Under the pieces are notes generated by a model. That model was not told where the DNA came from and made no database searches. It saw nothing but the letters and a program-made list of their open reading frames with translations. From an uncultured Mobiluncus sp. (GTDB lineage Bacteria; Actinomycetota; Actinomycetes; Actinomycetales; Actinomycetaceae), in contig NZ_CALUCZ010000002.1 in assembly GCF_943914685.1 (NCBI RefSeq), forward strand, positions 1-64,000: a stretch of DNA of 64,000 nucleotides, written 5' to 3'. Of this stretch, positions 35,935-44,958 are shown one piece after another. Position 1 is the stretch's first letter. Each line of letters opens with the position of its first letter. Made by a program: the position numbers and the translations under genes.

Positions 35935-37148
35935 ATGAAGATTGTTATCGCGGCTGATTCATATCCCCCAGATGTGAGTGGGAATGCGATTTTTTCCCAG
36001 AACCTGGCTCGCGGACTGCGAGCTCGGGGCCACAGCGTTCATGTCATCGCTCCTTCCCCGGTTTCCCGGCCGTACATCGCCAACGTGGCGGGTATTACCG
36101 AACACCGGATGCGTTCTCACGAGTTCGCCTATCTCCGCGGTTTCTCTATGAGCATGCCTTGGGAAATCAGTCGCACCGTGCGCCGAATCCTGCAGGGCTT
36201 GAACCCTGACGTGGTACATGTGCAATCTCACCTCAGTGTGGGACGGGTCGCGTGCAAATACGCCAACGAATTGGGACTACCGTTAATCGTCACGAACCAC
36301 TTCACTCCGGAAAACCTCCTTAACCGCATCTCTTGCTGCGTCCCAAAGTTCATCAGCAAGCTGCTGGCGGATATGGCCTGGAGGGACCTGGGAAACGTGT
36401 TTCAGCGAGCCGATCGCTTGGTCGCTCCCAGCCCTACCGCTATCGCAGTCATGAAAGAACACGCGCATCTCGGCGGTGGCGTCTCCATCAGCAACGGGGT
36501 GAATCTGCCGATTTACCAAGCTGCCGCTCAAAAGGCTGAAAAACACTCAATTCCCCACCTTCTGTACGTGGGACGCCTAGAAAAACAGAAACACGTAGAC
36601 GACATCATCACCGCCCTGGCCCTGCTGCAGCCCTCTGCCAAACTACACTTTGACATTGTGGAACCGGCACTAAGAAAGAGGATTTGCGCCGGAAAGCGGC
36701 GGAACTGCGGGTCATAGACCGGGTGACTTTCCATGATTACCTGGACGACGACGCCCTCATCGAGAGGTATGCGCGCAGCGATATTTTTGTCAATGCCTCC
36801 ACCGGGGAGTTGCAGTCTTTGGCGACTTTAGAGGCGTTGAGTTCGGGCATTCCGGTAGTCCTGGCGAATGCAGTGGGTTTGCCGCACTTGGTGCGTCCCG
36901 GAGTCAATGGCTACCTGTTCCAGCCCGGAGATGTTGAGGCCCTCTCTGATTACCTGGAGGACCTGGCTATAAACGAGCAAAAACGCAAGTTTATGGGCAA
37001 GATGAGCTTAGAGATAGCCCAACCCCATGACTTTGAAAATACTCTGGACAGCTACGAAGCCCTGTACCGCTGCGCTCAGGAAGAAAACGCGACAGCGCGC
37101 CAGCATCTGGACGCTATCGATCCCGACTACGTGTTCCCCCAAGAATAG
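35935..37148 (+). pseudogene. GT4-type glycosyltransferase gene split by a frameshift
   Basis: The first frame (35935-36716) has the N-terminal Rossmann half: MKIVIAADSYPPDVSGNA, HSVHVIAPSP, NPDVVHVQSHLSVGR, and LLYVGRLEKQKHVDD. It then turns to nonsense after LHFDIV. The next frame continues GTGTKKEDLRRKAAELRV and on through YARSDIFVNASTGELQSLATLEAL, the C-terminal sugar-nucleotide site, to the stop at 37146-37148. Adding one G to the GG at 36660-36661 gives one smooth protein of about 404 residues. It is either a real inactivating deletion or a sequencing slip. The intact enzyme would resemble PimB-like mannosyl- or glycolipid glycosyltransferases. It has AGAGGG before ATG 35935 and lies against the strand of its neighbours. 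Confidence 0.85.
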
Positions 37149-37156
37149 CCGTGAGG

Positions 37157-37711
37157 CTAATTTTCGTAAACGTGGGGTGCTAACAGCCCGATAAACGGCA
37201 GATTGCGATAGCGTTCGGCATAATCCAAACCGTATCCAACCACGAATTCGTTGGGAATATCGAAGCCTACGTAGCGCGGATTCACCACCGCTTTGGCGGC
37301 ATCGGGTTTACGCAGCAAAGTCGCAATGTTCAGGGAGGCACACCCCCTGGTACGCAGATTTGCCTCCAGCCAAGACAGGGTCAAACCGGAATCGATAATG
37401 TCCTCTACGATTAAGACGTGACGGTCTTTGATGTCGGTGTCAAGGTCCTTCAAGATCCGCACCACCCCGGAAGATTTTGTCCCCGAACCGTAGGAGGACA
37501 CCGCCATCCAATCCATCTGAATGGGCGAGTGCAGCTTCCTAGCCAAGTCAGCCATCACCATGACCGCCCCGCGCAGCACCCCCACCAGCAGGATTTCGTG
37601 GCCCGCGTAGTCTTTGTCAATGACGGCCGCCATCTGGGCGAGCCTTGATTGAATCTGTTCCTCGGTCAATAAGACCCGTTCCATGTCTGCGCCCATGTCT
37701 GCAGCGTCCAT
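37157..37711 (-). CDS. hpt: Hypoxanthine phosphoribosyltransferase
   Basis: A 184-residue purine salvage enzyme. The PRPP-binding loop is [14 protein letters not shown] near residue 105, with [17 protein letters not shown] near 45 and [22 protein letters not shown] near the end. I chose ATG 37711 because GGGAGG is 6 bases upstream; a GTG at 37714 would also fit the frame. It lies between tilS and ftsH as in most actinobacteria, 104 bases after tilS. It stops 9 bases from the broken glycosyltransferase gene on the other strand. Confidence 0.95.
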   Translation of the reverse strand: MDAADMGADMERVLLTEEQIQSRLAQMAAVIDKDYAGHEILLVGVLRGAVMVMADLARKLHSPIQMDWMAVSSYGSGTKSSGVVRILKDLDTDIKDRHVLIVEDIIDSGLTLSWLEANLRTRGCASLNIATLLRKPDAAKAVVNPRYVGFDIPNEFVVGYGLDYAERYRNLPFIGLLAPHVYEN

Positions 37712-37815
37712 CACATGCCTCCCTCAAGTTGCAGGTACATTCTAAAAGTTTTACTGCTGGCCCATGTCTATTTTAGACTTTCCCTCTGCATTGCCTAAAT
37801 GCGTCAGAATTTGGC

Positions 37816-39063
37816 TCAATCCCAAAGAATTTCGCGCTCGGAAACATCACGGTGGCGGGCAAATTCCAAGAAGCCATCCCGGCGGGTCACGGTAATCCCG
37901 GGCAGAGCCAGCGGGCCTTGTCCATGCCAATCATAAATCAGGTCAACTACGCCACGCAGGTGGGCTTCAGTAAGGGAATCCACCCTCGCCCCTGCTAACA
38001 GGCTCGCTCGGCGTACCACCCGGCGCAGGACCGGGGCGGAATAGCGGATTAGGTCGCAGGATTTGTAGCCTTCAATGACTGTGAGGTCCAGTTTCACGCC
38101 GTCCCCCGGTTCCCAATCGCCGGGCTCATCGCTCAGCACTTCCCAAAAGACTTCTCCCGCGAGCATTTCCAGTATGGTGTCGTCCGCGGCGGCCTGACCG
38201 GCCAGACGTGCCAATGCGGGAGCGGGGTCTTGGCCGAGCGCGGCCGCGAGCGCGGGCATAACCCGTTCACGGATGGCAGCACGAGGTAACGGCTGGCCAG
38301 AGGCAGTTTTCACGGGGCCTTCCATTCGGTTGCTCGGATCGTTGACGGCTACGAGCCCAGCCTGCTCACAAGCGGCTTGGGTGCAGGACCGCCGAATTCC
38401 CAGTAACGGACGCGCTAGGCGCAAATCCACCACGGCATCAGCCCTGGAATCTTCCTCTCTCCAGGCAAAACGTAAGGGTAGGCCGGTTTGGCAATCCAGG
38501 GACTCAAACTCTCTCATAGCCGAAATCGAACGTAGCGAGGAGCCGCGCGCCAAACGTAACAAGACGGTTTCGGCCTGGTCATCAAGCGTATGCCCGGTGA
38601 GGATAACCGCGTGGTCCTTTCCCTGGGCTTTGGCCTCGGCGACGGCGGCGCGTGCCAACAACCCCCAGCGCAACAGACGAGCCTCGCCCTCTGGCCCATT
38701 TGTGCCCCCGCCGCTTTCGCCCCGCAACACTGTCGCCGCAGTAAACCCCAGCTCGTGGGCGCATTGGACGGCGGCTTGGGATTCTGTCGCGGACTCGGGC
38801 CGCCAGCCGTGGTCTACCGTAAGACAACTCACGGCCCACGGGCGCGGGTGACGCAGGGCGACACGAATCAGCGCCGCCGCTAAACTCAACGAATCTGAGC
38901 CCCCCGAAAGCGCCAGACACAACAGAGTACTGTCGGGGGAACCTAGTGATTGCAGCACCCGGCGCACCGCGAGCTGAATTTCCCCCAAAGCCCCCCCGGC
39001 ATCGCGCTCCCAAAGGCGCGTTTCGGCACCCTCAGGGCTAACGAAAGGGGGCAGAGAACTCAT
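37816..39063 (-). CDS. tilS: tRNA(Ile)-lysidine synthase
   Basis: A 415-residue enzyme that adds lysine to C34 of the CAU-anticodon isoleucine tRNA so that it reads AUA. The PP-loop is ALSGGSDSLSLAAAL near residue 54, with TVDHGWRPES and GHTLDDQAETVLLRLARGS as the N-type ATPase body. An N-terminal extension of about 40 residues and a C-terminal region without a strong match follow the actinobacterial pattern. It is 12 bases past the NlpC/P60 gene. GC is high, and no start alternative is better supported than ATG 39063. Confidence 0.93.
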   Translation of the reverse strand: MSSLPPFVSPEGAETRLWERDAGGALGEIQLAVRRVLQSLGSPDSTLLCLALSGGSDSLSLAAALIRVALRHPRPWAVSCLTVDHGWRPESATESQAAVQCAHELGFTAATVLRGESGGGTNGPEGEARLLRWGLLARAAVAEAKAQGKDHAVILTGHTLDDQAETVLLRLARGSSLRSISAMREFESLDCQTGLPLRFAWREEDSRADAVVDLRLARPLLGIRRSCTQAACEQAGLVAVNDPSNRMEGPVKTASGQPLPRAAIRERVMPALAAALGQDPAPALARLAGQAAADDTILEMLAGEVFWEVLSDEPGDWEPGDGVKLDLTVIEGYKSCDLIRYSAPVLRRVVRRASLLAGARVDSLTEAHLRGVVDLIYDWHGQGPLALPGITVTRRDGFLEFARHRDVSEREILWD

Positions 39064-39075
39064 GGACGCATTCTA

Positions 39076-40437
39076 TTAGAGGCGCGCCACGAAAGGCATA
39101 ATCTTGTTCTGGTTATAGAAATTGAAAGTACCCACCGTACCACCGGGCTTAGGCGCCATCAGGATGGTGTCGCCACCGGAGTAAATGGCCACGTGGTAGA
39201 CCCCGTTACCAGTCCCGTTATTCGACCAAAACACCAAATCTCCCGGCTGTTTTTCGCTGAAGGGTACATTGGCGTAGGAGTTGTATTGGGCGGCCGCGGA
39301 CCGCTGCATCCCTTTACCGAGTTCTTTCATCCCCGCATAAACCAGTCCGGAGCAGTCGTAGCCATCCGGCCCGGTTCCTCCCCAGATGTAAGGAAGTCCC
39401 GTTTTCGTTTTGGCCCACTCCAGTAAGCTCGGCCCAAATCCTCCGCTCGCGGCGTTACTGGGAGGCAAAGCGGGCTGAGAAGTCGGTGCTGGTGCCGTTG
39501 TCGGCTGGGAGGGTACAACGCTCGGCTGCGAGGTCGCTTGCGGCGATTGCCCCGAAGCTGCGCGCTGGCGAGCCTGACGATCTGCCTGTTCTCTGGCGGC
39601 CTGCTCACGGGCTTTTTGCTCCGCGGCCTGCTGGGCTGCCCGGGCTGCGGCCTGCTGGGCGGCCAGAGCTTCTTGTTCTTCACGTTGGCGCTGTGCCGCG
39701 GCCGCTAGCGCTGCTTGACGTTCCTGTTCGACTTTTTCCTGACGAGCTTTCTCTTCCGCAATCGTCACTTCGCGTTCCCGCGCCAGCTCAACGATAATTT
39801 TTTCCCGCTGGGATTCGAGTTTGTTTAGCTCATCCAAGGCTTCTTGCGCCTGAGCACGAGCGGTTTTTTCCGTAGTGGCCAGGCTGGCTGCGGCATCTTT
39901 CTTAGCTTTGGCAGCGCGATTGGCTTTGTCGCTCAAAACTTCGGCGACATTTTGCAACGCCATCAATCCCTGAGTTTGACTGTCTGCCTGATTGCCCAAA
40001 GCATCGGTAACGGCTTCTTTCAAAGCGGCATCACGGAAGGCGTCGGATTCGGTAATCGCTGCCAAATCAGATAACCCGCTGCTGTTTTGGCGATACATCG
40101 CGACAGCTAGTCTACCCAATTTGGCTTTGGCTGCGTCGGCCTCTTGCTTCGCCGCTTGGGCTTTCTTCGCGCTGTCACTGGCTTCTGCGGTGGCCGCATT
40201 GAGAGCGTCGGTAGCCTCGGCAAAATCCTCAGCCGTTTGGGCATAGTGCAACTGGGCTTCATCAACTTTCACCCGATTGCGGGCAATGGCACTTTCCAGT
40301 TGGGCAATGCGATCCGGTTTGGCGCTCGGGGCGCCCACGGCCAGGGGAATTGTTCCCATCCCCAGCGTCATTGCAGCAGCCACACTCATCGCCGCCAAGC
40401 GACGTTTCCATCGTCCAAACTGGTCTGTGTTACGCAA
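39076..40437 (-). CDS. Secreted NlpC/P60 peptidoglycan hydrolase with coiled coil
   Basis: A 453-residue protein with a signal peptide (about residues 10-36), a long coiled coil rich in Ala, Gln, Glu and Lys (about 40-300) and a Pro/Thr/Ser linker. The C-terminal NlpC/P60 domain has Cys in YDCSGLVYAG near residue 367 and His in VYHVAIYSGG near 420. It resembles RipA-like or SagA-like endopeptidases that split peptide stems at division. The start is TTG 40437 with GGGAGG 6 bases upstream. The promoter region of about 230 bases before it also holds the rho terminator. Confidence 0.93.
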   Translation of the reverse strand: MRNTDQFGRWKRRLAAMSVAAAMTLGMGTIPLAVGAPSAKPDRIAQLESAIARNRVKVDEAQLHYAQTAEDFAEATDALNAATAEASDSAKKAQAAKQEADAAKAKLGRLAVAMYRQNSSGLSDLAAITESDAFRDAALKEAVTDALGNQADSQTQGLMALQNVAEVLSDKANRAAKAKKDAAASLATTEKTARAQAQEALDELNKLESQREKIIVELAREREVTIAEEKARQEKVEQERQAALAAAAQRQREEQEALAAQQAAARAAQQAAEQKAREQAAREQADRQARQRAASGQSPQATSQPSVVPSQPTTAPAPTSQPALPPSNAASGGFGPSLLEWAKTKTGLPYIWGGTGPDGYDCSGLVYAGMKELGKGMQRSAAAQYNSYANVPFSEKQPGDLVFWSNNGTGNGVYHVAIYSGGDTILMAPKPGGTVGTFNFYNQNKIMPFVARL

Positions 40438-40615
40438 AGCCTGCCTCCCTTAACAGCTTCTATAACTCTAACCACATTCATTGGCAGTTTACAACAGATT
40501 TAACGATTCTAAACAAAAACCACTATTTTCACAATAGACCTCATCTTTCGCAATCGTAACACTGGTAACATTTGTCGTGACAATTGCCAGATTTTTTGCC
40601 GCACTCCACTACGAA

Positions 40616-40657
40616 AAAAGGTTCCCCTCCCGCACAAACGCAAGAGGGGAACCTTTT
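40616..40657 (-). terminator. Intrinsic terminator of rho
   Basis: AAAAGGTTCCCCTC (40616-40629) pairs with GAGGGGAACCTTTT (40644-40657). On the minus strand a run of six T follows. It lies 15 bases past the rho stop and is one of the clearest terminators in the window. Confidence 0.88.
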
Positions 40658-40671
40658 GAACAGTAAAAAAC

Positions 40672-42399
40672 CTATTCCGCGGGAGTCGTCTTGGCGACAG
40701 CCATCAGGAACTCGGCATTGTTCTGGGTATCTTTCAGCTTCTGAAGTACCACACCCGCGGCCTGTTCCAGTTCCAGAGACGCCAGCACTCGGCGCAGCCG
40801 CCACAGTACGCTCAGCTCTTCCTTCGTGAACAGCACCTCTTCGTGGCGAGTACCCGAAGCATTGACGTCCACCGCCGGGTACAAACGCTTTTCAGCCAGT
40901 TCGCGGGACAGTCGCAACTCCATGTTGCCGGTGCCTTTGAATTCCTCAAAGATAACCTCGTCCATCTTGGAGCCGGTTTCAACCAAGGCCGTAGCAATAA
41001 TGGTCAAGGAGCCGCCATTTTCAACGTTGCGGGCGGCACCAAAGAATCGCTTGGGCGGGTACAGCGCGGAGGCATCCACACCGCCGGAGAGAATCCGACC
41101 CGAAGCCGGGGCAGCTAGGTTGTAAGCACGCCCCAACCGGGTGATGGAATCCAGCAGCACCACGACATCGCCGCCCAGTTCCACCAGGCGCTTGGCCCGC
41201 TCAATGGCGAGTTCTGCCACCGTGGTGTGCTCCGAGGCAGGGCGGTCGAAAGTCGAGGCAATAACCTCCCCCTTGACCGTGCGCTGCATATCGGTGACTT
41301 CCTCCGGACGTTCATCCACCAGAACCACCATGATGTGTACTTCGGGGTTGTTTATAGAAATCGCGTTGGCAATTTGCTGCAAGATGATAGTCTTGCCGGC
41401 TTTCGGCGGAGACACAATCAGGCCGCGCTGGCCTTTGCCGATAGGAGCCATCAGGTCAATAATCCGCGGAGCTAATACCTTCGAAGATGTTTCCAAGCGT
41501 AGCTGTTCATCGGGATACAGCGGGGTCAGCTTGGAAAACTCGATTCGTTGCGAGGCCTCCTCAATGCTCTGACCGTTGATGGACTCCAGATGCACCAGAG
41601 CATTGTGCTTGACGCGGCGTTCTTCACCTTCACGAGGCTTGCGCACGGCCCCCACAATCGCATCGCCGGAACGCAGTCCCCACCGGCGCACTTGCCCCAA
41701 AGTCACGTAGACATCGTTGGGTCCGGGAAGGTAACCGGAGGTTCGGACAAAAGCGTGGTTCTCTTTCACCTCCAAGATGCCTGCAATGGGCAGCAATTCT
41801 TCAGGGCTGATTTCTTCGCTACCGGTGTTGTCGCTGTCATCCCGGTCGCGTCCACGATTACGGTTACGGTTACGCCCGCGGCGATCATTGCGATTACGAC
41901 GGTCATAGCGTTCGCCCCGCTCTTCTTGAGTCTGTTCGCGCCGCACGCTGGCTCCCTGAGCCACCGCCTCCAGCTGAGGATTGTTTTCCGTGGCAGACTC
42001 GGCGTCATCATGGTTGCGTTGACGACGCGAGGGCTTAGCCCCCAGGTCATGCTCCAACGCTGCCTTAACGTCAAGGGGGGCCGCCGCGTTTTCGGAGTTA
42101 TCTTCCCCGGCAGGTTCGCCCGCCGGAGCGGAAGCGCGACGGTGACGACGCGCCGCACGCTCCTGGCTTGCGGAAGATGCAGAGTCTTTCTCACCATCAT
42201 GTTCAGAGGCCTGAGACCGTTCCGGAGTCGCAGTTTTGTGGGGTGCGGAGTCAGCAGCTGCACCTCCAGACTTCTGTTTTTCAATAATCGCTTCAATAAG
42301 TTGCGGTTTTCGAGCCTGAGAAATGCCTTTAATGCCCAGCGACTTTGCCAGTTCGCGCAGTTCCGAAAGCTTCATAGCAGCCAGTTGATTGTCGTTCAC
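40672..42399 (-). CDS. rho: Transcription termination factor Rho
   Basis: A 575-residue hexameric RNA helicase. It has the Rho N-terminal helix domain ([21 protein letters not shown]), then about 150 residues rich in Arg, Asp, Asn and Glu (with [14 protein letters not shown]), a known actinobacterial RNA-binding insert. The RNA-binding fold follows ([20 protein letters not shown]), then Walker [13 protein letters not shown], Walker [17 protein letters not shown] and the Q-loop and R-loop segments [20 protein letters not shown]. The GTG start follows AAGGACA. A leader hairpin at 42434-42468 and a strong terminator frame the gene. Confidence 0.97.
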   Translation of the reverse strand: MNDNQLAAMKLSELRELAKSLGIKGISQARKPQLIEAIIEKQKSGGAAADSAPHKTATPERSQASEHDGEKDSASSASQERAARRHRRASAPAGEPAGEDNSENAAAPLDVKAALEHDLGAKPSRRQRNHDDAESATENNPQLEAVAQGASVRREQTQEERGERYDRRNRNDRRGRNRNRNRGRDRDDSDNTGSEEISPEELLPIAGILEVKENHAFVRTSGYLPGPNDVYVTLGQVRRWGLRSGDAIVGAVRKPREGEERRVKHNALVHLESINGQSIEEASQRIEFSKLTPLYPDEQLRLETSSKVLAPRIIDLMAPIGKGQRGLIVSPPKAGKTIILQQIANAISINNPEVHIMVVLVDERPEEVTDMQRTVKGEVIASTFDRPASEHTTVAELAIERAKRLVELGGDVVVLLDSITRLGRAYNLAAPASGRILSGGVDASALYPPKRFFGAARNVENGGSLTIIATALVETGSKMDEVIFEEFKGTGNMELRLSRELAEKRLYPAVDVNASGTRHEEVLFTKEELSVLWRLRRVLASLELEQAAGVVLQKLKDTQNNAEFLMAVAKTTPAE

Positions 42400-42433
42400 A
42401 AGTGTCCTTATCTCAAAGGTTAATGGGTAAAAA

Positions 42434-42468
42434 CTTGCGCAACGTTCCCAAATACGAAGGTTCGCAAG
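42434..42468 (-). promoter_or_regulatory. Stem-loop in the rho leader
   Basis: CTTGCG plus AAC pair with GTT plus CGCAAG (42434-42468) with a single bulged C. It lies 35-70 bases before the rho start. Rho is autoregulated by attenuation in other bacteria, so a structured leader is plausible here; this is inferred. The rest of the 42400-42785 gap holds no gene or repeat that I recognise apart from the promoter of the binding-protein gene. Confidence 0.35.
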
Positions 42469-42785
42469 CAGACCGACTCAAGATTACGAATCGGGTTTGG
42501 CCCGGAAGATATCTACGGACCCGCGGCTGAGCCGTGTTGATAAAATCATACCTCCGCGCTAAGGTTTCAACAAAACGAGTATCAACTTCGTGAGCGTGAC
42601 CCCGTCATGACCCGGACCACACAATGGTCTATCAGGAACGGAAGCTACAGCAGCAACGCAACTTCGGGGCACTAGGGAGTGGTTTCCGCCGCTTCATGCG
42701 TTATCTTCACATTCAATGCTTTTGCGGAACTGGATTTTTTATCTCCCCATCCGAAAAATTTCATTATTCAAAGAAAGGCACTCTA

Positions 42786-43976
42786 ATGAAACACATAATT
42801 GCAGCTGCTGCAATTTCAGCATTAACCTTGGTCGGTATGTCGGCCTGCACTCAGCCCAGCTCAGGACCCGCCGGCGGCGGTAACACTGCCACCGGAGACA
42901 CAATCAAAATCGGCGTGAACTACGAGCTTTCCGGTGCGGTAGCCACCTACGGTAAACAAAATGTTGACGGCATCGAACTGGCGGTTGATGAAATCAACGC
43001 CCAGGGCGGTGTCAACGGTAAAAAGATTGAAATTGTGAAATACGATTCCAAGTCAGAGCCGGCCGAAGCCACTACTCTGGCCACCAAGTTGATGAGCCAG
43101 GACAAGGTCCTCGCCATGATTGGTCCGGCGACCTCCGGTTCCTTCAAAGCAGTCATCCCCGCCGGTAACCAGAATAAAGTTCCGGTCATCTCCGGATCAG
43201 CCACCGCGGATGACGTGACCGTCACCGGCGGCAAGCTCCAAGAATTTGCTTTCCGCACCTGCTTCTCCGATTCCTACCAGGGCGGCGTGATGGCGAAATA
43301 CGCCGCTGAAAAGTTGGGTGCCAAGACCGCGGTCATCATGGGAGACACCTCCTCTGACTACGCGAAAGGCCTGGCCAAGAACTTTAAGGAAAACTTCACC
43401 AAATCCGGCGGTTCGGTCGTGGCGGAAGAAGGCTACGTGGCTGGTGACACCGATTTCAAGGCGACCTTGACCAACATCAAGGGCAAGGACTTCGATGTGC
43501 TCTATATCCCCGGCTACTACCAGGAAGTCGGCCTCATCATCAAGCAAGCCCGCGAGCTGGGCATTGACGCCAAGATTCTGGGAGGTGACGGCTTTGACTC
43601 CCCCACCCTGCTGGAGCTGGCCGGTGCCTCGGCGTTGAACAACGTGTACTTCACGTCGCATTACTCGGCTTTGGACACTTCTAATACGAAACTGCAAGAC
43701 TTCATCAAGACCTACAAGGATAAGTTCGGCGAGGATCCGTCCTCGTTCAACGCCCTCGGCTACGACACGGCTTACTTCGTGGCCAAGGCGATTGGTGAAG
43801 CGAAAGAGTTGAACGGTCCGGCTATTGCCGAAGCGATGGCTAACGCTAAGGGCTTCGAGGGCGTGACCGGTTCTTTCGATATGGATCCCAAGACTCATGA
43901 CCCGATTAAGACGGCGGTCGTGGTTTCCCTGAAGGACGGTGTCCAGGACTCCGCTGAGGCCTACGCCCTGAAGTAA
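42786..43976 (+). CDS. livJ: Branched-chain amino acid-binding lipoprotein
   Basis: A 396-residue binding protein. The signal peptide ends in GMSAC near residue 21. The periplasmic-binding fold type I segments are TIKIGVNYELSGAVATYGKQNVDGIELAVDEIN, AMIGPATSGSFKAVIPAGNQ, and the FNALGYDTAYFVAKAI end. ATG 42786 follows GAAAGG; an in-frame start at 42624 adds an unlikely N-terminus. It leads a liv operon on the opposite strand from rho and thrB. A GC-rich hairpin follows, which probably keeps the lipoprotein in excess over the membrane genes. Confidence 0.95.
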   Translation: MKHIIAAAAISALTLVGMSACTQPSSGPAGGGNTATGDTIKIGVNYELSGAVATYGKQNVDGIELAVDEINAQGGVNGKKIEIVKYDSKSEPAEATTLATKLMSQDKVLAMIGPATSGSFKAVIPAGNQNKVPVISGSATADDVTVTGGKLQEFAFRTCFSDSYQGGVMAKYAAEKLGAKTAVIMGDTSSDYAKGLAKNFKENFTKSGGSVVAEEGYVAGDTDFKATLTNIKGKDFDVLYIPGYYQEVGLIIKQARELGIDAKILGGDGFDSPTLLELAGASALNNVYFTSHYSALDTSNTKLQDFIKTYKDKFGEDPSSFNALGYDTAYFVAKAIGEAKELNGPAIAEAMANAKGFEGVTGSFDMDPKTHDPIKTAVVVSLKDGVQDSAEAYALK

Positions 43977-43994
43977 TCGAGTGTTTCCCAAGGG

Positions 43995-44040
43995 CGGGGC
44001 GGCCCGTTGACCCGCGTCTTCACCAGGTTCGGGCTCCCCG
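43995..44040 (+). terminator. Stem-loop between livJ and livH
   Basis: CGGGG and GCCCG (43995-44006) pair with CGGGC and CCCCG (44030-44040), with a small internal bulge. It lies 19 bases past the livJ stop. No T-run follows, so it most likely slows decay or partly stops transcription. Confidence 0.5.
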
Positions 44041-44070
44041 TCCTCGGGACCTCGAGAAAGAACGTTCCTC

Positions 44071-44955
44071 ATGGATTTGATACTGCAACAGCTGATTAAC
44101 GGCCTGTCGCTGGGTAGTATCTATGCGCTAATCGCGCTGGGATACACCATGGTCTATGGCATCATTCAGCTCATCAATTTCGCCCACGGCGACGTCCTGA
44201 TGGTCGGGGCTTACGTTGGTTTCGCAGGAATGGTCCTGCTGCACCTCGACCCGTTCACATCTTTGCTGGCAGCAATGATTATCTGCGCGATTTTGGGGAT
44301 GCTGATTGAGCGTTTGGCTTACAAGCCGCTGCGCCACTCGACCCGAATCGCCGTACTGATTACCGCTATTGGTATGTCCCTGCTGATTGAGTACGTGATG
44401 ATGTACTTTGTCGGGGCTGAAGCCCGCGCCTATCCCGCCCAAACTGGCTGGCTGGGAGCAACTTACCGCTTCGGCGGGGTGAGCCTGTCCATGATTCAAA
44501 TCATCATCGTGGTGGTTTCCGTGGTCCTGATGATTGTCCTACAGTTCATCATTAAGAAAACCCGCATTGGTAAAGCCATGCGCGCGGTCAGCCAGGATCA
44601 AGACGCCGCCAAGCTCATGGGAATCAGCGTTGATAACACGATTTCCTTCACTTTTGCGCTCGGCTCCGCTTTGGCTGGCGCCGCCGGGGTGCTGTGGGGG
44701 CTGTATTACACTTCGATTACCCCACTCATGGGCATTATGCCGGGCTTGAAAGCCTTTGTGGCCGCTGTTTTGGGCGGTATCGGTTTGATTCCAGGAGCGT
44801 TGGTGGGAGGCTATCTGGTCGGCTTTTTAGAGACCATCGTGAACTCCTTGGGCCTGTCCACATTCCGTGACGCGGCCGTGTTCATGGTGCTGATTATCGT
44901 GCTCATCTTTAAGCCTGCCGGCATCCTCGGCAAGAACGTACAGGAGAAGGTCTGA
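44071..44955 (+). CDS. livH: Branched-chain amino acid ABC permease
   Basis: A 294-residue permease with eight hydrophobic segments. Its start (QLINGLSLGSIYALIALGYTMVYG) and INFAHGDVLMVGAYVG are the LivH marks, and RIGKAMRAVSQDQDAAKLMGI is the ATPase-contacting EAA-like loop. It starts 94 bases after livJ and ends 3 bases before the LivM-LivG gene. It pairs with the LivM part as the membrane channel. Confidence 0.95.
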   Translation: MDLILQQLINGLSLGSIYALIALGYTMVYGIIQLINFAHGDVLMVGAYVGFAGMVLLHLDPFTSLLAAMIICAILGMLIERLAYKPLRHSTRIAVLITAIGMSLLIEYVMMYFVGAEARAYPAQTGWLGATYRFGGVSLSMIQIIIVVVSVVLMIVLQFIIKKTRIGKAMRAVSQDQDAAKLMGISVDNTISFTFALGSALAGAAGVLWGLYYTSITPLMGIMPGLKAFVAAVLGGIGLIPGALVGGYLVGFLETIVNSLGLSTFRDAAVFMVLIIVLIFKPAGILGKNVQEKV

Positions 44956-44958
44956 GCC

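Noticed and set aside
42400..42785. A gene in the rho-livJ gap
   Set aside because: Frames here are short with no site; only a leader hairpin and promoters seem likely.
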